Shown piece by piece: positions 11,043 through 21,700 of a DNA stretch of 64,000 nt. The notes below the pieces were generated by a model. The model ran no database searches. It saw only the letters and a program-made list of their open reading frames with translations, and was not told the DNA's origin. Source of the DNA: Hirsutella rhossiliensis (taxonomy: Eukaryota; Ascomycota; Sordariomycetes; Hypocreales; Ophiocordycipitaceae); contig NW_025408674.1 of NCBI RefSeq assembly GCF_020360975.1, forward strand, positions 1,426,001 through 1,490,000. Direction: 5' to 3'. The position numbers were made by a program, and so were the translations under genes. Each line of letters opens with the position of its first letter. Within the stretch, counting starts at the first letter, position 1.

Positions 11043-14000
11043 ATGGAGCCAGTTTTGGTCGCCACCATGGCTCAAGGCGGCGTTGAAGAGCCATCTTCAG
11101 AAAAGCTTCACCCCTTCTTCATCAGGGGCGCCGGTAGCGACGCGCCCTCGACATCATCCGAAATCTGCACCGCGAGCTCTGCCAGCGGCCCAGCAACCGA
11201 GAACCCCATGCTGGATTCGGGCGACGATGATCGCCGCAAGAAGAGGCGCAAGACCGAATCCTCCCCATCCCAGGCCGGTTCTGAGGCAAAGAAGATCCGG
11301 AGAAGGAGGAGGAAAAATGAAGGGCTCGACAGTCCTTCGGCGGGCGCTGGCATCATAAGCCACCTGGTCAGGGCCGACCCGTCTCCATTAAACACAGCTT
11401 CGATGACTGCCACGCCTCCAGATGGCAACGCTGACCTACTGACACCGCTAAGCGACACACTAGCCCGGCAGCCCACCAGATCCGTGACGGCCGCCTCGAC
11501 AACCAACGCGAAGCTTCAGGATAAATCGCAGCAGGCACCAAAGGTCCTCAAGTTCAATCCAAAAACCGGCACACTTGGATCGCCGCCGCAACCCAAGCAA
11601 AGCAAAGGTCCATCCATGGTCGTTTGCATTAGATATGGACGAGATGATCAAACCAGGCAAGCTATTGGTGCCAAGGTCACACAGATTCTCAGCGGCGAGC
11701 TGCAGATTCTAAGCGGCGAGCTGCAGATTCCAAGCACCCCGACGAGGAAGCGTGGGGTCCGAGCCTCTGCAGTCCCCAAGAACCTGTCGGCAGTCAAAGG
11801 AGAGGGGGAAAATTCCCTACACCCCTTTTTCACCGGCAGGTCGAAGCCGCCCCCACCCTCGGAGCAGAGTGAATCCGTCGTTTCTACCAAGAAGAATAAT
11901 GAGCCGAAGTGTTCCGTGTTCATGTCGACGCCAGTCTCCCCTCGAAAGCCGAGAAAACTATTTGCTTCGGACGACGCGAATAAGGCAGCGCAGTTTGGTA
12001 TGAAGTCACCGGGAACTAAAATCCCCGGTGCCATGCTTCCGATGTGGCCCGCCGCCGGCATGAGCCATGTTCGCGGTGGAGATGGGTGCAGCAGCAACGG
12101 ACCGAATATCTTGTCCCAGGACGAGCTATGCAAGAAGTCCAAGGGCTACGTCATAACAATCACGCCACCGGAGTCTTTGTTAACTTATCTGGTTGACCAG
12201 ATGCATCTGGATTCGGTACGCAAAAACCTACCCAGGGATGAGGGCAGCTTTGCGCCGGCTCCTGCCGAACTACGTCTTCCTCGGAGGCGCTTCGAAAGCG
12301 GGCGAAGGCTTCAGAATCGCATCAGATCGCGTTTAGCAATGTCCTCGGCCGCGCTCACCACCGTCGACGACTCGAGTCAGGACGAGCTCTCGGTAGCCCC
12401 ATCGCCTAGGGCGCATCCAGCCATATCCTGCCATTACCAGTCATTACCGACGACCCTTTCAGCATTCGACAAATCAAGCTGTGAGGGCCTTTCTTGGACC
12501 CAAAAATACGCCCCAGCGACGGCAGCGCAGGTACTACAGACCGGAAAGGAGACATCTCTTCTCAAACAGTGGCTCGAGGCTCTCAAGGTTCAGTCTGTCG
12601 AATCTGGAGGCGATACGGGCGGCGACAAGAAGGCGAAATCGGAAACGACTCTTAAAAAGAAGAAGAGGAAAGCCAAACTTGAAGGCTTTGTCGTTGATAG
12701 TGACGATGAGGCAAGCGAGCTGGGTGAGCTCTCTGATGTTGAGGACGACGGGAATGCTGCGGGCTCGGGGCTGATTAAGAGATCGGTTATCCGAGCTGCA
12801 GAAGCCTCGTCTAGGAACTCGAGAGCCTCGGGCAGGCTGAGGAACACCGTTGTCATCAGCGGCCCTCATGGCTGTGGAAAGACGGCTTCTGTGTATGCGG
12901 TGGCCAAAGAGCTCGGATTTGAAATATTCGAGCTTAACCCTGGCAGCCGCAGAAGTGGCAAGGACATACTGGAGAAGGTTGGCGACATGACACGCAATCA
13001 CTTAGTCCAGCACCATCGGGCTCAAGCCGCAGGGGCCGACGGCGAGACCGACGAACCCGCAGAGCATTCGAATTCAGCCAAGCAGGGGATGATGACGTCC
13101 TTTTTCAAGCCAAAGCCCACTGCCAACGTGAATCACCAAGTGGGCAATAAGGCCAAGGAGGAGCCGGAGAAATCGACAAAGGGGTCTTCGCCAAAGTCCC
13201 AGAAGCAGTCCCTCATCCTTCTCGAGGAGGCCGATGTGCTGTACGAGGAAGACAAGCAATTCTGGACAACGCTCATGACGATGATGATGCAGTCCAAGCG
13301 GCCCTTTGTTGTGACTTGCAACGACGAGAACCTCATACCGATCCAGAGTCTGAGCCTGCACGGCATATTCCGCTTCTCGGCGCCCCCGGCAAGCCTTGCC
13401 GTCGATCTCTGCCTTCTCATCGCTGCAAACGAAGGACATGCCCTGGGGAGGTTAGCCGTTGAGTCGCTATACCGCTCCCGAGGTGAAGACTTGAGAGCGA
13501 CAATCTCCGAGCTCAACTTCTGGTGCCAGATCGGAATAGGCGATCGGAAGGGCGGCTTTGACTGGTTTTACCCTCGCTGGCCTAAAGGATCTGATCTCGA
13601 CGATAACGGCGATGTGGTCAGAGTCATCAGCGATGGCACCTACCTTCATGGAATGGGCTGGATTGGACGCGACCTGATCGCCACGACCCCAGAGCCCCTG
13701 GCGATGGAGGAGGAGGCCCTGCGCCAAGCCTGGAACTCATGGCAAATGGACATGGGTGATTGGTGTGATTCACACGATGCGACCAAGGCGACCGCAAACA
13801 CGGCCCCGTTGTCGTCTTCCCTCTCCAACGGTGGCATCAAAGCTCTGGCTGCCTACGAGGACTTCTGCGGCGTGATGAGCGACGCAGACATTTGCTCAAG
13901 GGGCGCCTTTGGCTCAAAGCTGGAGGAGCAGATGGATCCGACTCTGCCGGAGCTGGCCACTGGCGCCAGGGACGACTTCATCGTCGGGCTCACGCTCCTG

Positions 14001-14663
14001 CAGGCGGACGCCGCGGCGCTCCCGACTCCGGCGAGCGCGGCAGAGGCAATTACGATCAAGTCATTCGCACGACAGGTCCTCCTCCGCGCTACAACAGGTT
14101 GGAGTACAACTGGGGACGACGAAGCGTTGGCGCCCGTGGACGAGGGCAAGGCTGTCTCCGTCCTGGATTCGTCGTTTCAAGCGCGCCGCCACCAACTGAC
14201 GCGGCAAAACATCTCGCTGGCCTTTGACCCCATCGCCGTCTCCGCCAAGGCCCCGCCGTCCTCGCACCTCGACCCCTCCGTCTTCGACCGCCCCATGAAG
14301 CCCATCATCCTCGACGTTGCGCCCTGGGTCCGCGGTATCATCGCCTTTGAGCACCGCCTGATGCAGGAGCGGCTCAAGCTCAGCAGCCTGCTCAGCGAGG
14401 GCGGCGTCGACACGACGGCGACGGCGAGGAAGAAGCGCATGCGCACGACGCGCTCGGCCTACTCGGCGCTCGAGGGCAGCGAGCGCAGGACCACGCGCAG
14501 GGAGAGGTACTTTGGCAACTCCCTCGTCACGGGCGTAGTGATGCGAACCGGGGCTGCGTCCTTTCAAGACGCGGCTGCGGCGGATAGGTCCAGCCAAGGC
14601 GATGTTCTTATTCAGGGGCAATCCCCATACAGTCCGCGCACTGTCCGCAGCGAGTCCCCGTGA
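11043..14663 (+). CDS. ELG1: Elg1/ATAD5-type RFC-like AAA+ ATPase (PCNA unloader)
   Basis: This single-exon gene encodes 1206 residues. Elg1 replaces Rfc1 in an alternative clamp loader that removes PCNA, preferentially SUMO- or ubiquitin-modified, from chromatin after replication, and so affects genome stability and telomere length. The long disordered N-terminus carries two LHPFF motifs (residues 22 and 259) and a duplicated QILSGEL heptapeptide. The AAA+ core has Walker A GPHGCGKT at about residue 607 and a Walker B-like LILLEEADVLYEED at about 723, followed by VVTCNDENLIPI (sensor 1 region) and the HGIFRFSAPP block. Between Walker A and B sits QGMMTSFF (about residue 681), a canonical PCNA-binding PIP box. 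The start at 11043 has a weak context; the in-frame ATG at 11067 sits in GCCACCATGG and may be the one used, giving 1198 residues. Confidence 0.88.
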   Translation: MEPVLVATMAQGGVEEPSSEKLHPFFIRGAGSDAPSTSSEICTASSASGPATENPMLDSGDDDRRKKRRKTESSPSQAGSEAKKIRRRRRKNEGLDSPSAGAGIISHLVRADPSPLNTASMTATPPDGNADLLTPLSDTLARQPTRSVTAASTTNAKLQDKSQQAPKVLKFNPKTGTLGSPPQPKQSKGPSMVVCIRYGRDDQTRQAIGAKVTQILSGELQILSGELQIPSTPTRKRGVRASAVPKNLSAVKGEGENSLHPFFTGRSKPPPPSEQSESVVSTKKNNEPKCSVFMSTPVSPRKPRKLFASDDANKAAQFGMKSPGTKIPGAMLPMWPAAGMSHVRGGDGCSSNGPNILSQDELCKKSKGYVITITPPESLLTYLVDQMHLDSVRKNLPRDEGSFAPAPAELRLPRRRFESGRRLQNRIRSRLAMSSAALTTVDDSSQDELSVAPSPRAHPAISCHYQSLPTTLSAFDKSSCEGLSWTQKYAPATAAQVLQTGKETSLLKQWLEALKVQSVESGGDTGGDKKAKSETTLKKKKRKAKLEGFVVDSDDEASELGELSDVEDDGNAAGSGLIKRSVIRAAEASSRNSRASGRLRNTVVISGPHGCGKTASVYAVAKELGFEIFELNPGSRRSGKDILEKVGDMTRNHLVQHHRAQAAGADGETDEPAEHSNSAKQGMMTSFFKPKPTANVNHQVGNKAKEEPEKSTKGSSPKSQKQSLILLEEADVLYEEDKQFWTTLMTMMMQSKRPFVVTCNDENLIPIQSLSLHGIFRFSAPPASLAVDLCLLIAANEGHALGRLAVESLYRSRGEDLRATISELNFWCQIGIGDRKGGFDWFYPRWPKGSDLDDNGDVVRVISDGTYLHGMGWIGRDLIATTPEPLAMEEEALRQAWNSWQMDMGDWCDSHDATKATANTAPLSSSLSNGGIKALAAYEDFCGVMSDADICSRGAFGSKLEEQMDPTLPELATGARDDFIVGLTLLQADAAALPTPASAAEAITIKSFARQVLLRATTGWSTTGDDEALAPVDEGKAVSVLDSSFQARRHQLTRQNISLAFDPIAVSAKAPPSSHLDPSVFDRPMKPIILDVAPWVRGIIAFEHRLMQERLKLSSLLSEGGVDTTATARKKRMRTTRSAYSALEGSERRTTRRERYFGNSLVTGVVMRTGAASFQDAAAADRSSQGDVLIQGQSPYSPRTVRSESP
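11682..11723 (+). repeat. 21-bp coding tandem duplication in ELG1
   Basis: Two adjacent copies of a 21-nt unit (CAGATTCTCAGCGGCGAGCT plus G; second copy one base different) encode QILSGEL twice, and a third truncated copy (QIPS) follows. The duplication is in frame and directly follows a block (VVCIRYGRDDQTRQAIG) that looks conserved. Confidence 0.9.
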
Positions 14664-15091
14664 CGGACAAAGCAGCGGGTAGCCCGCGCGCACACCCGAC
14701 GATCGTGCGCATGTGTGCGTGCCGTGTACTGGGGTAGCATGACTGGCGTTTGGTTGGGCATGTATTGGATAGAGCAAATATCGCTACTTGTTCCACAGGA
14801 CAAGACAGTGTAGCACGGGAGGGATAAAGACCAAGGGAGGGGGATCGGTTCCGGGGAAAAAACACGCGGTGATGAAATCCATTCTCATAGTCACGTCTCT
14901 AGCAAGCTTCCGGGAACATGCAGTGCCTTATCCGAACGCCAGCAAACGCAGTAGCAGACTCTGTGTCCCCATCTCCCGTTTGCACTTCATCCACTTCCCC
15001 AACCGCTACATGTTGACGCCATGAATCACCATGCAAACCAGCCCCCCGTCTTCTCACCAAAGGGCACCAAGCCCGTCGTCAAAAACGCCCG
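14664..15091. other. Convergent intergenic region
   Basis: About 430 bp between the stop codons of ELG1 and the hypothetical gene on the minus strand. It is presumed 3' UTR sequence, with nothing else evident. Confidence 0.5.
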
Positions 15092-15715
15092 TCACCTCTT
15101 TCTCTCCAATACCGTACCCAACACGTAGACCATTTCGTCGCGATGGGCCACGGTCCCGTCCCTGCGGAAGCGCATCGTGTCGTGGTACCACTCGCCGTCG
15201 TCAGACTCGTGCGCACGCTCCGTGTTGCGCCGTCGCCCACGCTCTTCGGAGCGGCCCCTCTCGGGAGTCTTGGCCTCCTGCTCCTCCCTGTGAAGTGGCG
15301 CTGCCGTGCCCTTGCGTCCTCGCGAGGGGGGCCGGTTGTCCCCGCCGGCGCCGGGGCCATTGGCGCCGGACATGAGAAACGGGTCTTTGTCGTGTACGCC
15401 GTCGTCGTCGTCGTCGTCGAGACGCTGGTTTCTGCCCCTGCTGCGCTCGCGAGGGTCTGGGTGGCTGGGAGTGTAGTAGTGCTTGGTGCGAACCATCTCC
15501 TCTTCCTCGTATGCGTCGCCGGGTCCAAAAGTGACACGCCTCCAAGTCTGCATCACACTGCGCCTCTCATATCCGGGGGGTGATGGCGGGCGTTGCCCAC
15601 GCAGGGCCAAGGGGCCGGCGCGTGCGTCGGAGCCGAGGCCGGCACCGGACGCCGGGCCTGGATGTGGAGTGGGTGAGCGTCGAGGCAATTGACCCCGCGG
15701 TGCCGGGCGACTCAT
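15092..15715 (-). CDS. Hypothetical charged low-complexity protein
   Basis: An open frame of 207 residues starts MSRPAPRGQLPRRSP. I do not recognise a family. The first 50 residues are Pro/Arg/Gly-rich. A central part has an acidic run (YEEEEM), then aromatic and charged residues (VRTKHYYTPSHPDPRERSRG) and an Asp run. The C-terminal 60 residues are Arg/Glu-rich and end in a more ordered segment (GEWYHDTMRFRRDGTVAHRD, MVYVLGTVLERKR). The ordered segments and the position just downstream of ELG1 favour a real gene, but other long frames overlap it, so the model is tentative. Introns or a different start are possible. Confidence 0.5.
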   Translation of the reverse strand: MSRPAPRGQLPRRSPTPHPGPASGAGLGSDARAGPLALRGQRPPSPPGYERRSVMQTWRRVTFGPGDAYEEEEMVRTKHYYTPSHPDPRERSRGRNQRLDDDDDDGVHDKDPFLMSGANGPGAGGDNRPPSRGRKGTAAPLHREEQEAKTPERGRSEERGRRRNTERAHESDDGEWYHDTMRFRRDGTVAHRDEMVYVLGTVLERKR

Positions 15716-18700
15716 GATGTGTCGGTTGTAGAGTTGATTGATCGTTGGGCTTTACGGGCAGCACAGGATTCCAGCTGGTCAGAGACGGCAGGTTGATGAT
15801 CCAAAGCGTTCGGCAAGTGAGCAAAAGGGTCAAGAGGTTCGAGGCGCGTCCTGCGAGGGATAAATAAGCCAAGGCAAACCGTCGGGGTAGATGTTCAGAC
15901 GCAGTTCATTTCGAAGCCCGTGTAGTCGTCACGTTTAGCGTAAACGGCGGGGGGGGACACTGGGAGTTCAGCATACACATGCACGGCAAGATCTCGAGTC
16001 CTTCCTACACCCAGGAGGGGGAACAAGGTTGCGGCACGAGAAACGACTGGCGGCAAGAGCTTTTAAGCGAGGTCCCTTTCCAGTAGAGAGAGAGGATGAA
16101 GCTGTTCATCACCAACCGGCGAACAGGCGACGAACGACAAGCCGTTCGGATCAAATTGCTATCATCGAGCATATCGGGCCCCGGGATGAAAGCGTGACGG
16201 CTTGGTGGGCGGAAGAGTCCATCTCGTACGAGGCCCTCTGCATCCAGACACCCCAGCGTTCCTCGCGGCTGCTGTCGGCATCCACCGTTGGGCAGAGAGG
16301 CTCAAGACGGACAAACCCTTGCGTCGTTCCCCCTTCTCCTCGCAAACACCTTTGCGTGCGGGGCGAGGGGGGAGAGAATCCAGTCAACATGAAGACGAAG
16401 CCATATTCAGCTCCTCCCTCACACGGTAGTGGGGACAAAAGCCTCGCGTGGTGAATCGAAACCCGTCGACGCGGCTCCTCGCCTTGGCCATGATCAAACG
16501 CGGCGGTGACAGCAGGTGCGAGCACAGGGCGTACACAAGTCAGGCGACCGACCCATTGGATAGATGGAGGAAAAGTAGGCGGTCAAGTCGTTGGACTCAG
16601 CATCGCCCGAGCAGGCTGATGTGCGTTCTCTACCTTTGCACATTCGAGTGAGCTAGCGAGTCGGGTCCAGCACCTCCCTCCGTCTAGGAAGAAGAGGTGA
16701 GACCTCTGATAAAGGTGGGGGGCAAAGAGGCCATCTGTCGCTGGCGCTTGGCGAGTAATCAAGGGGATTCGCGGCATGTGCGTGGCGTTTTGTTGTCCGT
16801 CTGCTTTCTTGGATAGGCAAATTAAGACGCTCGTGGCTCGCGCGGGCTGAAAACGGGCTCGATGCCATGCAGACGGTTCAGCGACATTGCTGCGTCCGAG
16901 AGCCAGGGGGTTCCCCTCGTCGTCTAGTCGAGTGGCATAAAGGGAGCGGCAAACCGGCTGGCCACCGCACGACGACAAAGCACGGCGCACCAGCCTTGAG
17001 GGCAAAACCGAGCGACCAGGGAAACCAAGAACGGACTGCTGATGGACAAAGGAACAAGTGCTTGGGGATGCTGCCTGTCGCCTGGCCTTGAACCTCAAAT
17101 CGACGCCTTTGGCTCGCTGCACGTCTGCAACATTCGGCATGCAGCCCTTTCGTATTCGTGCCGCCTGCCGAGCATGGATATACATTTGTGTCCTCGCATA
17201 TATATCGTCATGCCAATGTCCTTGCGCATGTGGAGACTTCGACTCAGCCAGCATAGGGCCTCGGCACCACGATTCCACGCGCATGAGTGTACTGCAATGA
17301 ATAGTAAATAATCCATGGTAATAAATTGCTCAACCTCACCGCACCTCTTTCTCCTGCCTTTGGCATCTCCGTTCCACAACTCAGACGTTGGAGAGCAGAC
17401 TTGGCTGCACAGGCATTGTCCATACAACTGTCTCACGGCCATCAATAGTAATAGTCGTGCCTCGTGCCTACCCGCTCAGTGGAGGCTCGGGCACGCCGGT
17501 TGTGGCCAGAGATCCCCCCCCCCCCGACGAATGGTGGGTTGAGCGCTGAACCATGAGATTCGCCGAGCACGCGCCCGCTTGGATGACTTTGGCCATGGCA
17601 GCCCTCGGGGGCCTCGTCGTTCAAAATCCGGTCATATGTACGAGTACAGGATCAGTCTCGTCCTCGCGGAGACCCAGCTCCCAGGAGGACCCGGGCGGGG
17701 CATCCATCACCGGCATTACGCCCAGCAGCCCCAAAGCCCGGGTACCGGGTCGAGCATGATTTTCTGGCCCATGCCAGGAAAGTTGGCGAGAGAGAAAAAC
17801 ACCTTCACCTCAAGAATGAGTCGACGGCTGGGAGGTCTACCGAAAACACACAACACACATGCTTGTGCCTCGATGAGAACCGGCGTAAAAGCATTCGAGA
17901 CGGTATCGTCCGCCGAGCACTAGTTCATCATGTAATTGATCATGTGTAACAATATCCAGTGGTATTGAAATGTTGAAGTTCTCTCCATCAAGCCATCTTA
18001 GACAGCCCCGATTGTCGGGTGCTCTGACGCAAGCATAGCCAAGGGGTAAGAGCCACACTCGGTGTAATCGCTCGAATTCGCTGGGTGGTTAACATAGAGT
18101 CGTGTGCATGATATCATCACGGCGCGGTCCGTTGGGCATTGAGACGCCGTGGTCGGTCCGAGGGTGTCAACACTGAGTGCGGGCGCCGACGGTGTTGCTT
18201 GCACAGGACGCCTTGAGCTGTGGGGAAGACCGAGATCACCGCCGAGCGTTGCGTCTCAACAATTTTCCTCCTCACGAACCGGCCGAAAAGGATTTCTGAC
18301 GGTGCGGCTCTTGGGTATTCCTCCAGCATGTTCATGCAAAAAAAGTGAGAGGAAATGGGGCGATTAGACCGCAAGACGAGGTCTCTGCCACTGGTTTCGA
18401 TGACAACTGCCAAAGACCCCTCCCTACCAATGCAACGGACTCTGCGATACCAGCGCGGGGTGGCGCAAAGGGGGCGTTGAATAATCCAAGGCCGTGACTC
18501 GTCATATGGATCAGCAGGCACGGATGCTGCATGTTAGTGCTGTTGTCGTAGACCACGACTCCTGTCTGTGCCGGTAGACCCCAAATGAGCGGATCCCGGA
18601 GTGCAGCGGAGGTAGACATTTTAGCATGACTGTGTTCACGGCCAGACTTCATCTGGCCAGTGGGACGAGCATGCCTTGTCCTCGAGGGGACAGTCCATCT

Positions 18701-21700
18701 CACTCGCTGGAGCAAGACATCATCGGAGGAGAAGCATGTCGGGCGACGCTGCTGCCGGCTGGTCGGTCACCAAAGGTATTCGGTCGCGAGACGGCTTGCT
18801 TGGCGTCGTGATGGGGCCACTCCTGGCGTTGCCGGCCCTGGCCACAGGAAAAGAGCTCAGCCGTGCCTTGGCTAGGGGGGATGGATGGAAAGCATCGCTA
18901 ATTGCCAGTTTCAGGAGAAAGCCACAGGCGCTGGACAGGAAGAGGTTCGAGGACCCAAATGAGAAACACGACCAATCTGCTGCGGTGCGTTAGGCGAGAC
19001 CTGGCACACGAGGCCGTCTCTTTCGCCTCCCCGCGGGGCTGAAAGAGGGAGCGGCTTGAAGGGGAAAGGGGTAAAACGCACATTTTTAGGGGGCCAAGAC
19101 GAAGGCTAGAGCATCCCAGTGCTGCTCACCTGAGTCGTCGTTAGTGGCTTGCGAGGAAGCATGATTTGCCAGAGTCAGATGGCAAAAGAGGGGGTAAAGG
19201 CCGGCATGATCTAGGCCGTGGATAGATGCATGCGCATGGCACGGTGCGACGCTCACCCGCCTGGTGATGGAGAGAGACGCGTGTCGTCGGATAGCTGCTT
19301 CATCAGCGGGAGCCCTGAGGGATGGAATACGAGAGGAAGCTATGGTCTGCCGACAGACAGACCTGATGCTTGGTGGCGGCCGTCGTGATGCAATATTACG
19401 AGGCCTCGAGACAAGCAAAATGGAGGGTCAGTCCTTAGCACGCCGGCTGACGGGGGGGGGGGCCATCGGCAGCGCGGCTTGGTGGGCAGGATCCCATCAC
19501 GAGCTGTCGGGGCAATGGCATCGCTCTGGTCCGGATGATGCCATGTCCTGCGGGGGTCAGCGAGCCGGTTCCCACGCCCATGTCGGGAGAAGGGCGGTAC
19601 GACGAGGCAGACAAGGCGACTTGAGATGGGGACTTGGGTACGGGGTCAGTGCCCCGATACATTCATCTGACCTTGATCATTACACTACTGTACTATCGGG
19701 TACCTGCGAGCGCGGGCGGCCGGGCCTGCACAGCTGACGGCCAAGGTGCCTTAGTAATATGGCAAGCCAACTGTCTTCGTGCAAACCTGGCCTCCATCAA
19801 CACATTGTGCTCAGAGATTCCATCACACACACACTCGGACAGTAATGTGCCGTACATCAGTCCACGCAAGCCGAAGGGGCTACGCCAGCGAGCGAGGCGC
19901 GTGCCTTTTGCCCGCCCTGGCTTGGGCGCATCCGACTCGCTGGCCAAAGGGTTACCGCTCACTCCCCCTCGGACCCATCTCCCCTCGGATCATCCAAGCC
20001 AGGGCAAAGGAGACATCCGTGTGGGATGCTCCCGGCGGCCAATGACGGGCAGCGAGGCCACATGCAAGTGGTGCACGGAACGTCGCATGTTGAGAGGCAT
20101 GCCAGCACAGGGTTGGTGTCGGGCCTACAGCATACGCATCTTGATGACAAGGACAATCATGCGGCAAAGACATCAAGGGAACTAGCGAGCCAAGCGGCGT
20201 TTTAGTGGTCCGTCTCTTTTGCCAGGCCCAAGACCCAACCGGGTAGGTGACGGACAAAACAAAGGCAACGTCATGTGCCTCAGCCTCGGCGCCTAAAGTC
20301 GAAGCGAGTTGCACTGTCGGGAACTGGGGTCGCTACCAACCGACATTGTGGTTGGCTGGGCCATGAGGGAGGCATTCCTCTGGGTGCCGTGATCCCTTTA
20401 GATGATGACGGATGCGTGATACCACGGGAGTGGGGGGCGAAACAACCCCGAGGCATTGGGTTTCGGCGGCTGCGACGGGTAAACGCCAGAAGAGAGACTG
20501 GTTACGAAAACCATGACATGAACGCTCCAAAACCACCACCAACCGCAAGCGCCAGAGGCAGCCGCCGCCGAAATCCTGCTGCTGCCTTTCGGGGCCGTTC
20601 GGGGGTCATGCCAGCGCGGTCCGGTGGGCCCTGCGACAACCGGAGAGCATCCTCCCGTGTCCATCCAGCATAATGCAGTATGTACATGGATCACATAACC
20701 TCTGCACGTCGGGCCTGCTGCTGACGAGAGTTGGAGAAAGGTCTAAACCCTGTATCATGGCAAGAAAGAAAGAAAAAGGCGCATGCGCCGCGTCCATGTG
20801 TGTCTGTCCTGGTCATTGAAAACGCCCTTTGTCGTGCGTGGTACGAGTGGCACGGCTTGCAACCTGGACCGGTGGCGTCGCCCTTTTGATGTCCCCTCGA
20901 CAGCGAATCCCACGATGGGACAATGATGCACACATTCACGGACCAGGAGATAGATACATGTTCCCGCTACCCACCCCCTCCCTCACGGAACGTCGTCGTT
21001 TGGAACGCACCCCGGCAGAAAGAGAGGATTCAGCACAAAAAGCATGCCTTGCTCTGGACCGGAAGCCGCACTGGCCACGAAATGCCGACGATGGCCATCC
21101 TTTTCCTTCTTTCTCTCCGGAGCGACGCTCGTGACCAATGTCTTGTTCTGCAAGAGAAAGCAACCACTTTGATACGATCCGGTCATTAACTTACGGGATA
21201 TTCATACTGGAAGCGGACAAGGACTTGCCGTGCTCTAACCACATAGCCCGGGCTTTATTACAGTACGAAGTATTGTCAGTAGTATGTACAGTATGATACT
21301 GTACGGAGCACGTTGCATCTCGCGGCCCCCCTTCTTTTCATTTTCCAACTGGACATGATTGGGAGGGAGTGAGGGGGGCCAAGTGTGTCTGCATTGGTTG
21401 CCTCTTCCGGTGGCTCTCCTCCCCCTCTTCCCCCACATCTGATAATGTTGCCTTTCCAAAGCCTGCTGGAACCGCGGAGCTGCTCGGGGTACGTGGCCAC
21501 TCCGCCCCGTGAGACGCATCCCAAAGGGCTGCATCACCGGGTGACTCGCGACTCGCGTTCTCGGCGGGCCGAGCACCAGCGGCGGGGGCTGGAGGATAGT
21601 ATGTACAGACTGGAAACGCAGCCGTCGAAGCCGAGCGTGCCGCCAGGCGCTTGACGCCAAGTTTGTATATTCATTGATGCATGTTGGGATGTAGGGCGGG

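Noticed and set aside
16583..17284. 233-residue minus-strand frame in the 11 kb gap
   Set aside because: No conserved motif and amino-acid use unlike the real genes nearby; not enough to call a gene.
18944..18955. GGTTCGAGGACC, resembling a tRNA B box
   Set aside because: The spacing after the GGTTCGA core is off by one base and I could not fold a cloverleaf or find an A box and acceptor stem around it.
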